37,124 nucleotides of DNA from Halanaerobiales bacterium. GTDB taxonomy: Bacteria > Bacillota > Halanaerobiia > Halanaerobiales > M55B127. The notes under the pieces are model-generated. The model worked only from the letters and a program-made list of their open reading frames with translations, did no database searches and was not told the DNA's origin. Positions 16,237-24,896 of this stretch are shown piece after piece (position 1 is the first letter of the stretch; each line of letters opens with the position of its first letter). The DNA lies in contig JAGXLU010000016.1 in assembly GCA_018334565.1 (NCBI GenBank), positions 1-37,124 on the forward strand, in the 5' to 3' direction. A program made the translations under genes and the position numbers.

Positions 16237-17166
16237 TTAAAGTTTTTTATCTCTCTGATTTAAGTAATATTCAATAGTTTGTTTCAAACCTTCTTTAATA
16301 CTATATTCGGGTTCCCAGTCCAAATATCTATATGCGCTAGAATTATCTAATATACTGTGTCTTATATCTCCCTTTCTTTTTTCCTCATATAATGGACTTA
16401 AATCTATATCTAATAAGCCATTAATGATTTTAACAACCCTATTAATCGTTGTCTCAGATCTTGTGGAAATATTTATTTTTTTTCTGTTTGCTTTTTGTAA
16501 GGCATTAATATTGGCATTAACAACATCATAAACATGTATGAAATCTCTGCTCTGTTTACCATCTCCATATATTATAGGCCTTTTATTTTTCAACATCCTG
16601 TCAATAAATATTGCAATTACTCCTCCCTCTCCAATAGATGATTGGCGAGGTCCATATACATTGGAATATCTTAATATTGTATAATCTAAACCGTGTTCAT
16701 GATTATAATATCTTAAATATTTTTCAGGAGTGTATTTGCTTACTCCATAAGGTGACATTGCTCTAATAGGATGATCTTCATTAATTGGTAAATAGATAGG
16801 ATCTCCATATACTGCTGCTGAAGAAGCATATACAACTTTTATTATATTATATTTATTGCAGTTTTCAAATAAATTTATACTGCCTTGAATATTTGTTTTA
16901 CTATCTTTTATCGGATTATTAATAGAACTGGAGACCTCAACTTGGGCCCCCAGATGAATAACATATTCAATATCATTGGTTGCAAAGACCTCTTCTAAAT
17001 CGTTATCGATTAAATCAACATTATATAAAGTGGCTCTAGAATTTATGTTTTGTTTGTCTCCACTAGAAAGATTATCTACAACTATAACATCTTTATTTAA
17101 TTTAATTAACTTATCTACTAAATTGGAGCCAATAAAACCGGCTCCCCCTGTTATAAGTATGCTCAT
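16237..17166 (-). CDS. NAD-dependent nucleotide-sugar epimerase (extended SDR, GalE-like)
   Basis: Extended short-chain dehydrogenase of 309 residues. The N-terminal cofactor loop GGAGFIG (7-13) is followed by VVDNLSSG. The catalytic set is S115/S116 in YASSAAVYG and Y140-x3-K144 in SPYGVSK; RYSNVYGPRQ and the C-terminal GDGKQSRDFIHV block are typical of UDP-sugar 4-epimerases and related enzymes. UDP-glucose/UDP-galactose is the likeliest substrate, but other NDP-sugars are possible. GGGGGAAA lies about 7 nt before the ATG. It could supply a sugar nucleotide for a surface glycan moved by the flippase downstream; that link is inference from gene order. Confidence 0.9.
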   Translation of the reverse strand: MSILITGGAGFIGSNLVDKLIKLNKDVIVVDNLSSGDKQNINSRATLYNVDLIDNDLEEVFATNDIEYVIHLGAQVEVSSSINNPIKDSKTNIQGSINLFENCNKYNIIKVVYASSAAVYGDPIYLPINEDHPIRAMSPYGVSKYTPEKYLRYYNHEHGLDYTILRYSNVYGPRQSSIGEGGVIAIFIDRMLKNKRPIIYGDGKQSRDFIHVYDVVNANINALQKANRKKINISTRSETTINRVVKIINGLLDIDLSPLYEEKRKGDIRHSILDNSSAYRYLDWEPEYSIKEGLKQTIEYYLNQRDKKL

Positions 17167-17217
17167 ATGATTTCCCCCAGACCTATTTAAAGCTAAGATA
17201 ATTAAGTTTTGTATAAA

Positions 17218-17433
17218 TTAAAAGTTTTCATCTTTTTTGTCTTTGAGTCTTTCCTTGACAAGACCAATTATGATAATAATCGTCCCAAAAATTACTCCAT
17301 ATATACCCAATCTAACTAACAAACTTAAATTCGTATTCTGTAAAAACCCAATAAACAAATTATAGATACCATTACCAATCAACAAAACCGCTCCAATTAA
17401 TAAAATAGCGAGACCAACATTTTTTATTTTCAC
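17218..17433 (-). CDS. small two-helix membrane protein
   Basis: Unknown 71-residue protein with two hydrophobic helices (about residues 6-28 and 38-58) and a charged C-terminal tail ending KERLKDKKDENF. I place the start at the GTG at 17433 because GGGAGGG lies 7 nt before it. An ATG at 17490 in the same frame would add 19 residues but has no ribosome site. It lies between the alpha/beta hydrolase and epimerase genes on the same strand, with 63 and 51 nt gaps. Confidence 0.65.
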   Translation of the reverse strand: MKIKNVGLAILLIGAVLLIGNGIYNLFIGFLQNTNLSLLVRLGIYGVIFGTIIIIIGLVKERLKDKKDENF

Positions 17434-17496
17434 TACCTTACCCTCCCTCTTTGATTTTAAAAACCAAACTGATGTAAGGATAATTTTCATACACTT

Positions 17497-18240
17497 TTAT
17501 TCAAATTTTTTTATGAAATTTACAATTAGATCAACAGTCTGCTCCCATTGTTCTTTTTTTGTTATATCAGCATCTCCATCTCCTTTTTGTGGGCCATAGT
17601 TACCAAAGCCAGCATGATTACCACCTTTAATAATATTAAATTGCGTATCAAATGGCAAATACTTTTTTGCTTTTTTTAGTTTGTTTTGATCAATCACCTC
17701 ATCTTGAGAGGCTGTAATAGAAAGTACCGCTATATTTTTTTTGGATAAATTAGAACTTTCAGCCGGATAAGCAGCCAGAAATATAAGACCTTTAAAATTA
17801 TTTTCTTCATTTTCTATTTGTTTTGAAATATAGTCAGCCAACATGGCACCACCCAAAGAATGTCCTGCTAAAAACCAATTATCATAGTTATTTCTATATT
17901 GATCCAAGACGAGAGAAGCTCTGTCAATATCAAAAACTGACAAATTAAAGGGCATTTTAATCAAAAATATAGTATAACCCTCCTGGCTGATCAAATCACA
18001 GAGGGGAGCATAGGCAGTCTCTTGCACTTTCCCTCCCTGATAAAATATTAAAGCAGAATTTTTCTCACTATCTTCATTGATCAGATAATACTTGTCATAT
18101 TCGGTCACATAATCCTTGTTAAGAAAAATATCATTGCCCTCTAGAGGTTCATAACTTTGATTTATATAAAAAAATCCGCCGGTTATTATAATCAATAAAA
18201 CAACTAGTATGATAATGATGGTTTTTCTTTTATTAAACAT
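17497..18240 (-). CDS. membrane-anchored alpha/beta hydrolase
   Basis: 247 residues with an uncleaved-looking N-terminal anchor (residues 7-26), so the catalytic domain should lie outside the cytoplasmic membrane. The alpha/beta hydrolase triad is visible: nucleophile S128 in GHSLGG, D180 in TASQDEV and H209 in GGNHAGFG. The pattern with LCDLISQEGYTIFLIKMP resembles the short alpha/beta-hydrolase-5 group. The substrate is unknown. AAAGGAAA precedes the ATG at 18240. It is the first gene after the clpB terminator and heads the five-gene minus-strand cluster. Confidence 0.85.
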   Translation of the reverse strand: MFNKRKTIIIILVVLLIIITGGFFYINQSYEPLEGNDIFLNKDYVTEYDKYYLINEDSEKNSALIFYQGGKVQETAYAPLCDLISQEGYTIFLIKMPFNLSVFDIDRASLVLDQYRNNYDNWFLAGHSLGGAMLADYISKQIENEENNFKGLIFLAAYPAESSNLSKKNIAVLSITASQDEVIDQNKLKKAKKYLPFDTQFNIIKGGNHAGFGNYGPQKGDGDADITKKEQWEQTVDLIVNFIKKFE

Positions 18241-18330
18241 GAAATATCATTTCCTTTATTTGTTTTAATATTTACTTTATTACTCATTTCTATATAGTTT
18301 TCAAGATACCTTTAATTAAAAACTTAAAAA

Positions 18331-18349
18331 CCCCGCTTTAAAAGCGGGG
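18331..18349 (-). terminator. rho-independent terminator of clpB
   Basis: CCCCGCTT and AAGCGGGG form an 8-bp GC-rich stem with a 3-nt loop, followed on the minus strand by TTTTTAAGTTTTT. It lies 10 nt past the clpB stop codon. Confidence 0.9.
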
Positions 18350-18359
18350 AGACCTTTTA

Positions 18360-20936
18360 TTAATTTGTCTTGAATATAAATTTATTTCTGTAGTCAATAG
18401 TTACTTTATCACCTTCATTAATAATACCTTCTAACATCTTCATTGCCATTGGGTCTTTTAAATACTTTTGAATTGCCCTATTTATAGGTCTTGCTCCAAA
18501 AGTCGGATCATAGCCTAATTCCATTATTTCTTCTTTAGCCTCTTTTGTTACTTCTATCTTTAAATCGCGTTCAGATAATTTTTTTCTAAGATCATTAATC
18601 TTTATTTCGACTATATCCAACAAGTTTTCTTTGCTTAAGGAATGGAATATTATTTTTTCATCTACTCTATTTATAAACTCGGGTCTGAAATTAGACTTAA
18701 GAGCTTCAGTAACCCTTTTTCTCATCTCTTGTTCATCATCCAGATCCTGGATATAATCAGAGCCTATATTGGAAGTCATAATAATTACTGTATTTTTGAA
18801 GTTCACTTCATTACCCTGACTATCTGTTAATATCCCATCATCTAAAATCTGAAGTAAAATATTGAATACATCCTGATGAGCCTTTTCAATCTCATCAAGT
18901 AATATTACTGAATAAGGCTGCCTCCTTATTCTTTCTGTTAATTGACCACCTTCTTCAAAACCCACATAACCAGGAGGTGAACCAATTAATTTGGCTACAG
19001 CATGTCTTTCCATATATTCGGACATATCAAGTCTTATCAGGTTTTTTTCATCATCAAACAAATATGCAGCAAGCGTTTTAGCCAGTTCGGTTTTTCCAAC
19101 TCCGGTAGGTCCCATAAATATAAAAGACCCTAAGGGCCTATCAATATCTTGTAGACCTGTTCTTGACCTTCTAATTGCATTGCTGACAGCTGTTATAGCT
19201 TCATTTTGACCCACAACCCTCTTAGCAAGCTCTTCTTCAAGATGAACTAATTTCTCTCTTTCATCTTTTATAAGCTCCTGCACAGGGATATCTGTCCAGG
19301 AGGAAACTATACCAGCAATATCTTCAGATGTTACTTCTTCTTTAAGAACATTGAATTCTTTTTCCATATTCTCAATTTTTTCTTTTGTTTTTTCTAACTT
19401 TTTTTCCAAATCATTTAACTCACCATATCTTAATCTGGCTGCTTTTTCATAATCTGCTTCTCTTTCTGCATTTTCTGCCTTTACCTTGATTTTGCCAATT
19501 TCTTCATTTAATTTTTGCCTTTTTTGGATGAGCTCTTTTTCTTGATCCCAACGAGCTAAAAGTGGATCTCGTCTTTCTTTTAATTCGTTAATCTTTTCTT
19601 TTAATTCTTCCAATCTCTCCTGTGATTCTTTATCTTCCTCCTGTTTTAAGGCTTCTTTTTCAGTTTCAAGCCTTCTAATTCTTCTATTTAACTCATCAAT
19701 CTCTAAAGGCATCGAATCTATATCGATTCTCAATTTTGAGGCTGCTTCATCCACTAAATCTATTGCTTTATCAGGTAAAAATCTCTCTGTCAAATATCTT
19801 TCAGAAAGTTCAGCTGCAGCAACTAAAGCGCTGTCCTGAATCCTTACACCGTGATGGATTTCATATTTTTCTTTAAGTCCTCTTAATATTGAAATAGTAT
19901 CTTCTACAGATGGTTCAGCTATTTTTACAGGTTGAAATCTCCTTTCTAATGCTGCATCTTTTTCAATATACTTCTTATACTCATTTAAGGTGGTAGCGCC
20001 TACACAGTGCAGTTCACCTCTGGCCAATGCGGGTTTCAGTAGATTAGATGCGTCCATGGCTCCTTCTGCAGCTCCGGCTCCAACTATTGTATGCATCTCA
20101 TCAATAAAAAGTATAATCTGACCTTCTGCTTTTTTTATTTCTTTTAATACTGATTTTAATCGGTCTTCGAATTCACCCCTGAATTTTGTACCTGCAATTA
20201 ATGAACCCATATCTAATTTAATAACTTTTTTATCTTTTAGTGTTTCCGGCACATCACCATTCACTATTCTCTGAGCCAATCCTTCCACAATAGCAGTTTT
20301 GCCAACTCCAGGTTCACCTATTAAAACAGGGTTGTTTTTTCTTCTTCTAGAAAGAACCTGCATAATGCGTCTAATCCTCTCATCTCTACCTATAACTGGA
20401 TCTAGTTTCCCTTCTCTAGCCAGTTCGGTTATATCTATTGTAAATTTCTCTAGAACCTGATACTGCTGTTCGGCTTCTTGAGAAGTCACCTTTGCTCCTT
20501 CTCTTATGCTTTCTATTGCATCTTTTGCTTTTTTGAGATCAATGTTTTTTGAATTAAGATAATTATATGTCTTGCTTTTTTTTGCTGATAGCAGTCCTAA
20601 TAAAAAATGCTCCGTAGAGATATACTCATCATTAATTTTTTTGGCTTCCTGTCTGGCTTTTCTAAGTACATCATTTAATTTTTGAGACATATATAGTTGT
20701 CCCTGATCTGAATATACTTTGGGCAAATTTTCTATAATTTTATTCAAATCTTTTTTAAAAACAGATAAGTTTATTCCAAGTTTTTCTAAAAGAGGAATCA
20801 TAATGCCCTGATCATCTTTGATTAGAGATAAAAATAAATGGGCAGGATAAATCTCCTGATTACCTCTGTCTTCAGCAATATGTTGGGCTTCGGCTAAACC
20901 TTCTTGTGCTTTGCGTGTAAAATCTTCCATTCTCAT
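18360..20936 (-). CDS. clpB: ATP-dependent disaggregase ClpB
   Basis: Hexameric AAA+ chaperone that works with DnaK to solubilise aggregates; cytoplasmic. About 858 residues, normal length. Domains in order: Clp N-domain (about 1-145), first AAA+ module with Walker A GEPGVGKT (about 207-214) and Walker [10 protein letters not shown], a long charged coiled-coil middle domain (about 400-525) that distinguishes ClpB from ClpC/ClpA, then a second AAA+ module with GPTGVGKTE and [11 protein letters not shown], and the ClpB C-terminal domain. Three in-frame ATGs lie at 20942, 20936 and 20930; the one at 20936 has the best distance (8 nt) from GGAGGG. A CtsR box overlaps its promoter. The gene appears monocistronic, with its own promoter and terminator. 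Confidence 0.97.
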   Translation of the reverse strand: MRMEDFTRKAQEGLAEAQHIAEDRGNQEIYPAHLFLSLIKDDQGIMIPLLEKLGINLSVFKKDLNKIIENLPKVYSDQGQLYMSQKLNDVLRKARQEAKKINDEYISTEHFLLGLLSAKKSKTYNYLNSKNIDLKKAKDAIESIREGAKVTSQEAEQQYQVLEKFTIDITELAREGKLDPVIGRDERIRRIMQVLSRRRKNNPVLIGEPGVGKTAIVEGLAQRIVNGDVPETLKDKKVIKLDMGSLIAGTKFRGEFEDRLKSVLKEIKKAEGQIILFIDEMHTIVGAGAAEGAMDASNLLKPALARGELHCVGATTLNEYKKYIEKDAALERRFQPVKIAEPSVEDTISILRGLKEKYEIHHGVRIQDSALVAAAELSERYLTERFLPDKAIDLVDEAASKLRIDIDSMPLEIDELNRRIRRLETEKEALKQEEDKESQERLEELKEKINELKERRDPLLARWDQEKELIQKRQKLNEEIGKIKVKAENAEREADYEKAARLRYGELNDLEKKLEKTKEKIENMEKEFNVLKEEVTSEDIAGIVSSWTDIPVQELIKDEREKLVHLEEELAKRVVGQNEAITAVSNAIRRSRTGLQDIDRPLGSFIFMGPTGVGKTELAKTLAAYLFDDEKNLIRLDMSEYMERHAVAKLIGSPPGYVGFEEGGQLTERIRRQPYSVILLDEIEKAHQDVFNILLQILDDGILTDSQGNEVNFKNTVIIMTSNIGSDYIQDLDDEQEMRKRVTEALKSNFRPEFINRVDEKIIFHSLSKENLLDIVEIKINDLRKKLSERDLKIEVTKEAKEEIMELGYDPTFGARPINRAIQKYLKDPMAMKMLEGIINEGDKVTIDYRNKFIFKTN

Positions 20937-20981
20937 CTTCATATCCCTCCAAAATGGTTAATATCTTTTCATTCTCTTTAT

Positions 20982-21021
20982 ATTATACAATATAATTTAA
21001 CCAAAGTCAAAGAAGGTCAAA
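20982..21021 (-). promoter_or_regulatory. clpB sigma-A promoter overlapped by a CtsR operator
   Basis: Minus strand: TTGACT (21010-21005), 17 nt, TATAAT (20987-20982). On the plus strand AGTCAAA-GAA-GGTCAAA (21005-21021) matches the CtsR direct-repeat consensus (A/G)GTCAAA-NAN-(A/G)GTCAAA at every defined position and covers the -35 hexamer. No CIRCE (HrcA) element is seen. Confidence 0.88.
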
Positions 21022-21030
21022 TTATTCATA

Positions 21031-21054
21031 AAAAAACACACCAGCAGTCTGTGT
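21031..21054 (-). terminator. possible weak terminator after the cupin gene
   Basis: Minus strand ACACA, 9-nt loop, TGTGT, then a run of seven T. The stem is only 5 bp, so this is tentative. It lies between the cupin stop and the clpB promoter. Confidence 0.35.
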
Positions 21055-21079
21055 CAATTAAAGTAATTGCTTTTATTAA

Positions 21080-21397
21080 CTATAAAGATGGCGTTTTTAT
21101 ATTTAATACACTAAATTTCACACCCTTATCAGCCATCACTTTCATTGGAGTATTAGGAGGACAGCTTATAAAATCTTTTGCTTTCAGTCCATAGACCTCT
21201 TCTCCTATCATAATGGAACCTTGCCCTTCTATTACATGAAATAATACATCAACTGAAACCTGGTGAGCCACGATAACATCACTCTGTTCTAAAATTAAAT
21301 TTTTAACTGCTACATTATCATTCTTAATTATATTTTTTATTTTTATCCCTCGCTTATTTTTTTCTGTTTCTATATTCTCTAATCTAATAATACTCAT
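21080..21397 (-). CDS. small single-domain cupin protein
   Basis: 105-residue beta-barrel protein of the cupin-2 type. The family blocks are VAHQVSVDVLFHVIEGQGSIMI (two stretches of about 10 residues forming motif 1) and DFISCPPNTPMKVM (motif 2). Metal-ligand histidines are partly present (AHQ and FHV). Function cannot be assigned: such proteins range from isomerases to storage or sensor proteins. GGGAGGT lies about 7 nt before the ATG at 21397. It is a probable single-gene unit between lysA and clpB. Confidence 0.82.
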   Translation of the reverse strand: MSIIRLENIETEKNKRGIKIKNIIKNDNVAVKNLILEQSDVIVAHQVSVDVLFHVIEGQGSIMIGEEVYGLKAKDFISCPPNTPMKVMADKGVKFSVLNIKTPSL

Positions 21398-21699
21398 TTT
21401 AATTACCTCCCTCTTGTTATAATAATCTTCGGTTTATTTAAAAATATTTTCTCTTCTGCTATTATTCCACATTTTTTTAATAAACTGACCTTTAAGTTAT
21501 GAATCATACTTCTTAAAAACTCTTTTTATTTTGCCGTTAAATTAACTTAACTTTTATAGTTATAAATATTATTTTTGTCTGTATTATATATTATATAGTG
21601 ATATATTTATAATATCTATGATATATATCATATAAAAATAAAAAAACTCCTGCTAATAATATTAATCAGCAAAAGCTTTATAAGTATCAAATCTGTATA
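21398..21699. other. 302-bp intergenic stretch between the cupin and lysA genes
   Basis: Very AT-rich. It contains the likely lysA terminator (21634-21673) and a 14-bp palindrome ATGATATATATCAT (21618-21631). I cannot identify a consensus promoter for the cupin gene, and I see no gene or structured RNA. Confidence 0.5.
21634..21673 (-). terminator. probable terminator of the aspartate kinase-lysA operon
   Basis: On the minus strand TGCT...AGCA encloses a self-complementary TAATATTA with an internal loop, followed by GGAG and a T-rich tail (TTTTTTTATTTTT). It lies about 30 nt past the lysA stop. Confidence 0.5.
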
Positions 21700-22962
21700 T
21701 TATTGTTTGAATTTTTTAAACTTTTCAAAATCTAGAGTTCTAAAATAATCATCAACTGTTTCTGCTCTTCTTATTTCAATAACCTGGCCATCTTCTCTTA
21801 AGAGCAGTTCTCCTCCTCTTAACTTGCCGTTGTAATTAAAGCCCATCGCATGTCCATGGGCACCAGTATCATGTATTACAAAAGTATCACCAACATCGAT
21901 TTTGGGTAATTTCCTATCAACTGCAAACCTATCAATTGATTCACAAAGAGATCCGGTTACATCATAGGTCTCTGCCTTTGCCTCCTCTTCTTTACCCATT
22001 ACTGTAATATGATGATAAGCATCATATATACCTGGTCTCATAAGATCATTCATGCTGGCATCCAAACCTATATGCTTTTTATAAATTTCTTTTTTGTGAA
22101 TTGCTTTTGAAACTAAATAACCATAAGGACCAGTAATCATCCGCCCACATTCCATATATACAGCCAGGGGATGAAGGTTGTTCTCCTTTATTATTTCGTC
22201 ATACTTTAGTTTTATACCTCTACCCACAAATTCTAAATCTACCGCTTCTTCTTCCGGGTGATAGGGGATACCTATGCCCCCACCAATGTTAACAAATTCC
22301 AAGCTTATATTTAATCTTTCTTTAACTTCTACTGCTAATTTGAACATCATCTCAGCAGTATCAATAAAGTATTGAGGATCAAGTTGATTGGAAGCAATAA
22401 AAGTATGTAGTCCAAACCTTTGTACGCCTTTGGAGTCAAGTTCTTTTAAACCGATAAAAATTTGTTTTTTTGTAAAACCATATTTGACTTCAGAAGGATT
22501 ACCCATAATAAAACTTCCTTCTCTTCGACTGCCAGGATTATATCTAAATGATATTAAATTTGGGATGCCACCATGTTCTGCTAAAAACGAAATATGGGAT
22601 ATGTCATCGAGGTTAATTATCGCGTTTAACTCTCTAGCCTTTTCATATTCTTCTGCAGGTGTATTATTGGAAGTAAACATTATCTCTTCACCTGTAATAT
22701 CTGTTTTCTCTGCTAGTAATAATTCTGTCAACGAGCTGCAGTCAGCTCCAAATCCAACTTCCTTTAAAATTTTTAAAATAAATGGATTAGGAGTTGCTTT
22801 TACAGCAAAGAATTCTTTAAAATCTTTATTCCATTCAAAGGCTTTTAAAAATCTTTTGGCATTTTCAATAATACCTTTTTCTTCATATATATGAAACGGA
22901 GTGGGATATCTTTCTAAAATTTTATCTAGTTTTTCTTTACTAAAAGGAAGTTCTTTTGTCAT
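21700..22962 (-). CDS. lysA: diaminopimelate decarboxylase
   Basis: PLP enzyme of the alanine-racemase fold (group IV decarboxylases) that converts meso-diaminopimelate to lysine. 420 residues, normal length. K55 in FFAVKATPNP is the PLP lysine. GADCSSLTELLLA, FVNIGGGIGIPY (glycine-rich phosphate site), MECGRMITGPYG and the substrate-binding GSLCESIDRF are present. The segment after strand 'GLH' reads TFIAS instead of the common HIGSQ, a variant subtype, so a related substrate cannot be wholly excluded. It starts 24 nt after the aspartate-kinase gene on the same strand, which supports a lysine or diaminopimelate role. Confidence 0.88.
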   Translation of the reverse strand: MTKELPFSKEKLDKILERYPTPFHIYEEKGIIENAKRFLKAFEWNKDFKEFFAVKATPNPFILKILKEVGFGADCSSLTELLLAEKTDITGEEIMFTSNNTPAEEYEKARELNAIINLDDISHISFLAEHGGIPNLISFRYNPGSRREGSFIMGNPSEVKYGFTKKQIFIGLKELDSKGVQRFGLHTFIASNQLDPQYFIDTAEMMFKLAVEVKERLNISLEFVNIGGGIGIPYHPEEEAVDLEFVGRGIKLKYDEIIKENNLHPLAVYMECGRMITGPYGYLVSKAIHKKEIYKKHIGLDASMNDLMRPGIYDAYHHITVMGKEEEAKAETYDVTGSLCESIDRFAVDRKLPKIDVGDTFVIHDTGAHGHAMGFNYNGKLRGGELLLREDGQVIEIRRAETVDDYFRTLDFEKFKKFKQ

Positions 22963-22986
22963 TATTTAAAATTCACCATCCTGTAA

Positions 22987-24375
22987 TTATTGATTAAATA
23001 TCAATTCATCATTTAATAATATAATAGACTTTTTGTAATTATTTCTATTTACTACAAACTGTATATTAACCTGACTTAAAGAGATCGACATACAGTTTAT
23101 ATTTATCTCATTCTCTCCTAAAACTTTAGCTGCTCTAGCTAATATATTTGGTTTGCTAATATTGGAACCGATCAAACAAACCATAGCAACTTCTTTAATT
23201 TTTATACTTTTGTATCTGTCTTTAAGTTCTTTAAGTAGTTCTTCATTAAGATCCTTCTCCCAAATTACCTGAGATATACTGTTAGCATTAGTTGCTTTCA
23301 TAACATAACTAATATTATTTTTTTTAAATATTCGCATGATATCATAATCAAAACCAACTTCCCCAACCATAGAGGTATCATGAACTTCTAAAACAACCAA
23401 TTTATCTGAGCCGGCTATTATTTCTATTTTTGAATCTTTAACAACATAATCTTTTGTGATGATAGTTCCTACATGGCCTGGTTCAAATGTACTTTTTACA
23501 ATAAGCTTTATGCCTGCAATCTCAAGTGGCTTTGAAGCTTTAGGGTGAATTGCTTCCATGCCAATATCCGCCAATTGATCAGCTACATCATAATTAGTTC
23601 TCCCTACAGGAATAGCTTTGTTTTTACCAACAATTTCCGGATCTGCTGAAGATAGGTGATGCTCTTTATGTATAATTGCCTGATCAGCATTTAAAAAGGT
23701 TGCAAGCTGAGAAAATGTTATCTCAGAATATCCCCTGCCATATTTTGTGATCATGCCGGCTTTATCTTTAGTATAACCAGGGGTTATAATAAGCTTATTT
23801 GATAAATCTATGGATCGGAATGATTGTTCAATACGTTTCTCAATAGAAAGTTGTCGTCTATCAAAAAACCCGGTTAGGTCTATAAATTCAGTATTTATAC
23901 CTCTATTTAATAGTATGTTATATGTGTTATAAGCTGAGTGAGCTTCACCCAGAGAAGCTAATATCTCACGCGCTGCAGAATAAATATTAGCCTCTCCAAT
24001 ATAACCTGAAGACAATATTTCTTCCATACTATCCAGATATCTTTTAGTGTGTTCTATTCTTTTTTCAATAAAGCAATCTGCTTTTTTTACATCCAATCCT
24101 AATTTATAAAGAGACTTATTAATTTCTGAGAACCTATTTGATATTTCATCAAGTTTCTCCTTATAAGAATTGTCATCATCAATGAACATCTTATAAATGC
24201 CCGGTTCATTGGACTTTTTATCTTCAAGCAATATATCTGTGACCCCGGCATAAGCCGACACCACAAAAACTCGATTATAACAAAAAGTGACGTCCTCAGG
24301 CTTTTTAATGATATTATTTAATACAACCTCAAACTCAGCCATAGAGGTTCCACCTATTTTCTCTACTGATAACAA
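22987..24375 (-). CDS. aspartate kinase
   Basis: Phosphorylates aspartate, the first step to lysine, threonine and methionine. 462 residues: an N-terminal amino-acid-kinase domain starting with EKIGGTSM (K6) and containing VVSAYAGVTD and TPGYTKDKAGMITKYGRGYSE, then two C-terminal ACT domains (about 325-460) for allosteric control. This monofunctional form resembles LysC/ThrA-type class enzymes more than the short alpha-beta type. The start is a TTG at 24375, about 9 nt after GGAGGAG; no ATG fits the conserved N-terminus. It leads a two-gene operon with lysA and has a strong promoter with a leader of only about 33 nt, so no lysine riboswitch controls it. Confidence 0.9.
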   Translation of the reverse strand: MLSVEKIGGTSMAEFEVVLNNIIKKPEDVTFCYNRVFVVSAYAGVTDILLEDKKSNEPGIYKMFIDDDNSYKEKLDEISNRFSEINKSLYKLGLDVKKADCFIEKRIEHTKRYLDSMEEILSSGYIGEANIYSAAREILASLGEAHSAYNTYNILLNRGINTEFIDLTGFFDRRQLSIEKRIEQSFRSIDLSNKLIITPGYTKDKAGMITKYGRGYSEITFSQLATFLNADQAIIHKEHHLSSADPEIVGKNKAIPVGRTNYDVADQLADIGMEAIHPKASKPLEIAGIKLIVKSTFEPGHVGTIITKDYVVKDSKIEIIAGSDKLVVLEVHDTSMVGEVGFDYDIMRIFKKNNISYVMKATNANSISQVIWEKDLNEELLKELKDRYKSIKIKEVAMVCLIGSNISKPNILARAAKVLGENEININCMSISLSQVNIQFVVNRNNYKKSIILLNDELIFNQ

Positions 24376-24414
24376 TGTGCCCTACTCCTCCTTTAAAGTA
24401 TAATATATTATGTT

Positions 24415-24443
24415 ATTATAATACTCACTTTAATCTTTTTCAA
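24415..24443 (-). promoter_or_regulatory. sigma-A promoter of the aspartate kinase-lysA operon
   Basis: Minus strand TTGAAA (24443-24438), 17 nt, TATAAT (24420-24415). The predicted start is near 24408, leaving a very short leader. Confidence 0.72.
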
Positions 24444-24611
24444 ATATATTTCCAATTTATTTATATCTATAACATAAATTTATAACTCTTTTTAGAAAAA
24501 TTGATTCCTTTTTAATATAATTTTTGGTGAAATCAGTTTTTTATACAGAATTAATTAAATTATTAATAATAAAGTTATAACCTCGGCTTTATTTTAATAC
24601 TTATAAGTTTT

Positions 24612-24803
24612 TCATGAATTGTTAGCTTTTATTAATTTTGCGTCGCCTCCTTTTTTACCAGTTCATTTTCTGAACATAAACCCTATAATTCTTCTCTGTA
24701 AGACATTACTTTCTTTCTGTATTGATTATTATTCAATATCTGCTCTGTCAATTATTTCAAAAATCTTCTACCTATCCTTATTATTGTTATCTAATTTAGA
24801 CAT
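24612..24803 (-). pseudogene. possible decayed small gene (63 codons with internal stops)
   Basis: After AGAGGAA, an ATG at 24803 opens a frame with protein-like codons: MSKLDNNNKDR, stop, KIFEIIDRADIE, two stops, SIQKESNVLQRRIIGFMFRK, stop, TGKKGGDAKLIKANNS, stop at 24612. Internal stops are TAG (24768-24770), TAATAA (24726-24731) and TGA (24663-24665). The good ribosome site and hydrophilic, lysine-rich composition suggest a former gene. I do not recognise the family. The plus strand here gives a hydrophobic open frame with no ribosome site, which is its shadow. The rest of 24444-24896 shows no other gene. Confidence 0.3.
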
Positions 24804-24896
24804 AATAAATTCCTCTTACCTAAAATTTCTTTCCTTTTATTTTACTATAATTTCTTGTATAATTTAAAGTGTAACTACGAAAGAGGTGATCAAATA

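Noticed and set aside
21618-21631. ATGATATATATCAT palindrome as a Crp/Fnr site
   Set aside because: Its TGAT and ATCA arms have a 6-nt spacer (21619-21630), not 4, and it lies just past the lysA terminator in AT-rich sequence; chance is likely.
24376-24600. Lysine riboswitch before aspartate kinase
   Set aside because: No L-box core recognised, and the promoter at 24415-24443 leaves too short a leader.
24619-24867. 82-codon hydrophobic open frame on the plus strand
   Set aside because: No ribosome site, odd composition, and it mirrors the protein-like minus-strand frame at 24612-24803; most likely its shadow.
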